Shown here in pieces: positions 60,216 through 64,000 of a stretch of 64,000 nt of DNA (within the stretch, counting starts at the first letter, position 1; every line of letters begins with the position of its first letter). The notes beneath the pieces were generated by a model. That model worked only from the letters and a program-made list of their open reading frames with translations. It was not told the DNA's origin and did no database searches. This stretch comes from JAPHSX01 sp050298555 (GTDB taxonomy: Bacteria > Pseudomonadota > Gammaproteobacteria > Thiohalomonadales > Thiohalomonadaceae): contig JBNKUL010000037.1 in the NCBI GenBank assembly GCA_050298555.1, positions 25,702 to 89,701 of the forward strand. Reading direction: 5' to 3'. The position numbers and the translations under genes are program-made.

Positions 60216-60854
60216 ATGGCAACCACCAGCACCACCGAGCGCCTGGCGCAGTTCCTCGGTGACTTCAAAAAAGAGCAACTGGGCGATATCGAAGCGGCCG
60301 CCGAGAAGGGCGATACCGAGGCCTGCTTCGAGCTCGGCGCCCTCTACGCCAACGGCCGCGGCGTGAAGCAGAACAGTCAGCTGGCGCGTAAGTGGCTGAA
60401 ACGGGCGATCAAGCAGGAGTCGGTCGCCGCCCGTACCCTGCTGGCCTGGCTCTACCTGAACGACGACTCCCTGGGGCAGAGCGACACCGAGGCACTGGAG
60501 CTGTTTCTGGAGGCCGCCGAGGCCGGTGACAGCGACGCCCAGTGCTCGCTCGGCGACCTCTACCAGGAGGGGGCCGCCGGAATCGAACCCAACCCGAACG
60601 CCATGCTGCAGTGGTACGACCGTGCCGCCCACCTCAACCACCCCAAGGCACAGTACATGCTGGGCAAACTGATGGCCGAGGGGCGGCTAGTCGAACAGAA
60701 TGACGAGGCCGCCTTCCAGTGGCTCACCCTCGCCATCATGAACCAGAGCGAACCGGCACAGAAGGAGCTGGCGATGCTCACCGCCCGCCTCTCCAATGAC
60801 GAGCTGGAACAGTACAAGCAACGCATGATGGAGCGCATGCAGCAACCCCACTAA
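60216..60854 (+). CDS. Sel1-repeat protein
   Basis: This 212-residue protein of four to five Sel1-like TPR units (ACFELGALYANGRGV, ARTLLAWLYLNDDSL, AQCSLGDLYQEGAAG, AQYMLGKLMAEGRLV) has no signal peptide, so it is probably cytoplasmic, unlike the Sel1-ankyrin protein at 7879. Sel1 repeats bind proteins. The start is the ATG after a GAGAGAG site; an upstream ATG would add 31 residues unlike the rest. Nine bases separate it from the Cys-rich gene, so they share a transcript. Confidence 0.87.
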   Translation: MATTSTTERLAQFLGDFKKEQLGDIEAAAEKGDTEACFELGALYANGRGVKQNSQLARKWLKRAIKQESVAARTLLAWLYLNDDSLGQSDTEALELFLEAAEAGDSDAQCSLGDLYQEGAAGIEPNPNAMLQWYDRAAHLNHPKAQYMLGKLMAEGRLVEQNDEAAFQWLTLAIMNQSEPAQKELAMLTARLSNDELEQYKQRMMERMQQPH

Positions 60855-60863
60855 GGCCCTGCG

Positions 60864-61307
60864 ATGGAAGAGAAAGAGTACAAAAAGACCTTCCGCTCGG
60901 TGAACGATGCGCCCTGCATCTTCGCCAAGGCGATCCTGCGTCGCTGCTGCGCCTGCTCACGTTCGCAGAAGCTCTTCATCGCCGAGCGCGAGGCGGTCTC
61001 CTGTAAGTCGCCCGGTGGGCGCCAGCGCTGCGAAGAGGTGCTGGCGGTACTACGTGACAAGGCCGCCTTCGCCCTCAAGCTGCCCACCATCGAGGGCCCC
61101 CTGCCCCACGGCAAGGAGCTGAAGGTACAGTGCGGCGGCATGCTCGGTCTGCAGGAGTCGCTCAGGCACGAGCCCGCCGAGGTGGTAGAAGACATCCACC
61201 AGCTGCTCGAGGCCTCGTTCGAGGAGTACGGCGGCGCCGAGGCCCTCCCCTACAGCGAAGTGGTACGCACCGTCACCAGCTTCCAGCCGCGCCCAAAGAA
61301 GCGCTAA
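60864..61307 (+). CDS. Cys-rich conserved hypothetical protein
   Basis: This 147-residue soluble protein has seven cysteines (C18, C28, C29, C31, C47, C56, C90), six of them in the first 60 residues, where basic residues also cluster. A motif 'KELKVQCGGMLGLQESL' lies in the centre and an acidic region with a basic tail (RPKKR) follows. The spacing suggests metal or Fe-S binding, but no known family comes to mind. It is between the Sel1 gene and the polyphosphate enzyme, on the same strand. Function not assigned. Confidence 0.8.
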   Translation: MEEKEYKKTFRSVNDAPCIFAKAILRRCCACSRSQKLFIAEREAVSCKSPGGRQRCEEVLAVLRDKAAFALKLPTIEGPLPHGKELKVQCGGMLGLQESLRHEPAEVVEDIHQLLEASFEEYGGAEALPYSEVVRTVTSFQPRPKKR

Positions 61308-61369
61308 TCCCCCCTACTCTCTGCCGGTCTATACTCTCCTGATAAATATGTTCATCAGGGGGAATAGCC

Positions 61370-62869
61370 ATGTTTGAAGTCGCCGAACTCGGTCACTCGC
61401 TTAGCAAGAAGGAGTACAACGAAAAGGTACCAAAGCTGCGCACCGAGCTGCTGACGGTGCAGGAGCGGCTTAAGGAGGCCGACTTCCCGGTAATCGTGCT
61501 GGTCTCCGGGGTGGATGGCGCCGGCAAGGGGCAGACCGTCAACCTGCTCAACGAGTGGTTCGACCCGCGCTACCTGCGCACCTTCGCCTTCGGCAAGATG
61601 AGTGACGAGGAGCGCGAGCGCCCCGCCTTCTGGCGCTTCTGGCAGGCGCTACCGCCCAAGGGTCACATCGGCCTCTATGTCGGCTCCTGGTACAGCCACC
61701 CCATCGCCCAGCGCGTCACCGGTGAGTACAACGACTCCGAGCTCGACGGCCATCTGTTACGCATCAAGAATTTTGAGAGGGAGCTGGTCGACGACGGCGC
61801 CCTGGTGATCAAGGTGTGGCTCCACCTGAGCAAGGATGCGCAGAAGCGGCGTATGAAAAAACTGGAGAGCAACCCGGAGACCGCCTGGCGCGTCAGCAAG
61901 CAGGACAAGAAACACCTCAAGCTCTACGACAGCTTCCGCAGCATCGCCGAACGCACCCTGCGCGACACCAGCACCGGCGAGGCACCCTGGATCATCGTCG
62001 AGGGGACCGATGAGTACTACCGCGGCATCAGTGTCGGTCAATACATCCTCGAGCGCATCAGCCACCGCCTGGATCAGCAAGAGGCGCAACACGCCGATGA
62101 CTCCCCGCCGCCCAGCTCGGAGCTGCTGCCGGTCCTTACCCGCCCCCTCACCCTGCTCGGTCACCTCGACATGAGCAAGGCGCTGGAGAAGAAGAGCTAC
62201 CAGGCCGAACTGGAGAAGTACCAGGGCAAACTCAACAAGCTGGCGCGGGCCGCCCATGAGCAGAAGATCTCCAGCGTCATCGTCCTCGAGGGGTGGGACG
62301 CCGGCGGCAAGGGGGGGCTGATCCGCCGTATCATCCCGTCCCTGGACGCCCGCAGCTACCAGATCATCCCCGTCGCCGCCCCCACCGATGAGGAGCGCGC
62401 CCACCACTACCTGTGGCGCTTCTGGCGCCACATCCCGCGTGCCGGCATGGTTACCATCTACGACCGCAGCTGGTACGGCCGCGTGCTGGTAGAACGGGTA
62501 GAGGGCTTCGCCGGTCACGACGAGTGGATGCGCGCCTACGCCGAGATCAACGACTTCGAAGAGCAGCTCACCGAGCACAACACCGTACTGATGAAGTACT
62601 GGCTGCACATCGACAAGGACGAACAGCTGCGCCGCTTCAAGGAGCGCGAAAAGATTAGCTACAAGCAGTACAAGATCACCGATGAGGATTATCGAAATAG
62701 AGAGCGCTGGGACGACTACGAACATGCGGTCAACGACATGGTGGAACGCACCAGCACCGAATTTGCCCCCTGGATCCTGATCGAGGGTAATGACAAGCGC
62801 TTCGCCCGTATTAAGGCAATAAAGAGCTACTGCGAGCGGCTGGAGCGGGCATTGGACGGGGGCAAATGA
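61370..62869 (+). CDS. pap: Polyphosphate:AMP phosphotransferase
   Basis: This 499-residue enzyme has two fused PPK2 domains. The first has Walker A GVDGAGKG (47-54), the second GWDAGGKG (about 307-314); each is followed by a lid with YDRSWYGR-type residues in domain two and GSWYSHP in domain one. The two-domain (class II) PPK2 form makes ADP from AMP and polyphosphate. Domain two has the complete catalytic set, while domain one is more divergent, as in known family members. It is preceded by GGGGGA and overlaps the methyltransferase start by four bases. Confidence 0.94.
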   Translation: MFEVAELGHSLSKKEYNEKVPKLRTELLTVQERLKEADFPVIVLVSGVDGAGKGQTVNLLNEWFDPRYLRTFAFGKMSDEERERPAFWRFWQALPPKGHIGLYVGSWYSHPIAQRVTGEYNDSELDGHLLRIKNFERELVDDGALVIKVWLHLSKDAQKRRMKKLESNPETAWRVSKQDKKHLKLYDSFRSIAERTLRDTSTGEAPWIIVEGTDEYYRGISVGQYILERISHRLDQQEAQHADDSPPPSSELLPVLTRPLTLLGHLDMSKALEKKSYQAELEKYQGKLNKLARAAHEQKISSVIVLEGWDAGGKGGLIRRIIPSLDARSYQIIPVAAPTDEERAHHYLWRFWRHIPRAGMVTIYDRSWYGRVLVERVEGFAGHDEWMRAYAEINDFEEQLTEHNTVLMKYWLHIDKDEQLRRFKEREKISYKQYKITDEDYRNRERWDDYEHAVNDMVERTSTEFAPWILIEGNDKRFARIKAIKSYCERLERALDGGK

Positions 62870-63987
62870 GCCTGCAGAAAAACAGTGGCGCGGTCCGTCG
62901 CTTTCAAAAGGCGATGGGGTTCGCCGCCTGGCTGCAGGGCATCCCCAACAAGGCCACGCCAGCGCCGTTCCGGCTGGTACAGATCGGCTCACAGTTCTGG
63001 CAGTCGCGGGTGCTCTATGTCGCCGCCGAACTCGATATCGCCACCAGCCTGGCGGACCAAACCCTGGGCTATAGCGAGATCGCTGAAAGGGTCGACGCCT
63101 CGCCCGACGCCATCCACCGCATACTGCGGATGCTCGCCGCGATGGGGATCTTCGAAGAGGTCGAAGCGGGCCGATTTCGCAACAATAAGACCTCCAACTA
63201 CCTGCGTGAAGACAACCCGCAGAGTGTGCGTGCGATGGTGCTGATGCACAATTCGGAAGCGATGAGCCGCCCCTGGTACGAGACCCTGCTGCAGGGTGTT
63301 AAGGAGGGCGAGCCGCCGTTCAGGCTGGCGCATGGCGAGGCGCTGTTCGACTACATGGACAGCCACCCCGATTTCGACTCCCTGTTCGCCCGGGCCATGG
63401 ACAGTGTGGAGGCGCTTTCCGGCGACGCCTTCGCCACCGACTTCGACTGGAGCCAGTTCGACCGCATTATCGATGTCGGCGGCTCGAAGGGCAGCAAATC
63501 GCTCGCCATCCTGAAGCAACACCCGCAACTCAGCGCCCTCATCTTCGACCGCCCACAGGTGATCGAAGGCGCCGCCGACTACTGGCAACAACAGGGCGAG
63601 CAGGAGATGCTGAAACGCATGCAGTTCGAGGCGGGCGACCTCCTCGAAACCCTGCCACAGGCCCAGAGCGACCGGGAGATCTATCTGCTCTGCGCCGTAC
63701 TCCACGGCATGAGTGATGAGATGGCGGTCCAGGCGCTGAAGCGCGTTGCCGAGGCCGCCGCAGTCCACGGCACCACCATCGCCTTAATGGAGATGGTGAT
63801 GGACGAGTTCCATGCCGACCTCACCGCCGCCACCTTCGACATGCAGATGTTCATGGGCACCGAAGGGCGCGAGCGTACCCTCAATGAGTGGCTCAAACTC
63901 TTTAGCGCCGCCGGACTGGTACTGAAGGAGGTGGTGGGGTTGAGGAGCTTTGGCAAGATTCTGGTGCTGAAGGCGGCGGGTGTTTAA
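62866..63987 (+). CDS. O-methyltransferase, winged-helix/SAM type
   Basis: This 373-residue enzyme has an N-terminal winged-helix dimerisation domain (about 45-115, 'ELDIATSLADQTLGYSEIAERV') and a C-terminal class I SAM-binding domain with 'IDVGGSKGSKSLAIL' (about 202), as in hydroxyneurosporene and acetylserotonin O-methyltransferases. The acceptor is unknown. It begins on the last four bases of pap. The ORF ends only three bases before the REP sequence at the window edge. The putative catalytic His is in 'LLCAVLHGMSDEMAVQAL'. Confidence 0.9.
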   Translation: MSLQKNSGAVRRFQKAMGFAAWLQGIPNKATPAPFRLVQIGSQFWQSRVLYVAAELDIATSLADQTLGYSEIAERVDASPDAIHRILRMLAAMGIFEEVEAGRFRNNKTSNYLREDNPQSVRAMVLMHNSEAMSRPWYETLLQGVKEGEPPFRLAHGEALFDYMDSHPDFDSLFARAMDSVEALSGDAFATDFDWSQFDRIIDVGGSKGSKSLAILKQHPQLSALIFDRPQVIEGAADYWQQQGEQEMLKRMQFEAGDLLETLPQAQSDREIYLLCAVLHGMSDEMAVQALKRVAEAAAVHGTTIALMEMVMDEFHADLTAATFDMQMFMGTEGRERTLNEWLKLFSAAGLVLKEVVGLRSFGKILVLKAAGV

Positions 63988-63990
63988 CAC

Positions 63991-64000
63991 GTAGGAGCGG
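63991..64000. repeat. Start of a possible second REP copy, cut by the window edge
   Basis: GTAGGAGCGG matches the first ten bases of the palindrome at 59343. The remainder lies outside the window, so a full element cannot be confirmed. Confidence 0.55.

Overview
The window is a dense, GC-rich bacterial chromosome segment with no gene-free stretch above about 300 bases and no rRNA, tRNA, CRISPR or transposase gene that I could see. Gene content and local order point to a gammaproteobacterium: purM-purN divergent from a DUF2066/pgsA/perM/hda run, ilvB-ilvN-ilvC near pssA-leuA, wrbA followed by a DUF2069 gene, yadG-yadH, Hda, a rhombosortase and a DUF2835 protein. Several SoxW-like thioredoxins, many c-type haems and two c-di-GMP hydrolase candidates suggest a redox-versatile, possibly lithotrophic organism. 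That lifestyle is inference; the genus cannot be told from the sequence.

Layout. 1-5951 (minus strand): the start of a cut-off gene, then a 1408-residue hybrid sensor kinase with an EAL response regulator. 6158-7854: an ABC exporter (yadG/yadH). 7879-17351: the most remarkable region, a divergent cluster that looks like a complete electron conduit across the envelope. It has a membrane-anchored ferredoxin/FAD oxidoreductase and a secreted Sel1-ankyrin protein on one strand. On the other strand are a five-helix dihaem cytochrome b, a 21-haem and a 20-haem c-type cytochrome, and an outer-membrane beta-barrel. 17355-28163 (minus): prfC, rimI, uracil-DNA glycosylase, leuA, pssA, two accessory genes and ilvC-ilvN-ilvB. 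28335-32171: small secreted and tautomerase-like proteins, proS, rhombosortase and a lytic transglycosylase. 32173-35874 (minus): a six-gene run joining a YqhA protein, two thioredoxins, a TolC-type protein, a very short HlyD-type adaptor and acylphosphatase. 35977-43414: two small lipoproteins, wrbA, hda, perM, pgsA, DUF2066 and purMN. 43481-48592: two DUF1566 surface proteins, an HD-GYP protein, and an ammonium transporter with a convincing NtrC/sigma-54 control region. 48582-53258: a PadR-controlled RND efflux operon. 53375-63987: a PQQ-propeller lipoprotein, mazG, a tandem thioredoxin, rssA, a series of small conserved proteins, a thioredoxin-HEAT fusion, a Sel1 protein, a Cys-rich unknown protein, polyphosphate:AMP phosphotransferase and an O-methyltransferase. 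A REP-like palindrome lies at 59343-59410, and the first ten bases of what may be a second copy end the window.

How the parts could work together. In the 7.9-17.4 kb cluster, electrons could pass between a cytoplasmic NAD(P)H or ferredoxin pool, two stacked b haems in the inner membrane, the polyhaem periplasmic chains and the cell surface, in either direction. The predicted topology of each member supports this order, but the substrate and direction cannot be read from sequence. The remaining loci are mostly housekeeping (branched-chain amino acid, purine and phospholipid synthesis, translation), with transport, envelope redox and signalling genes between them.
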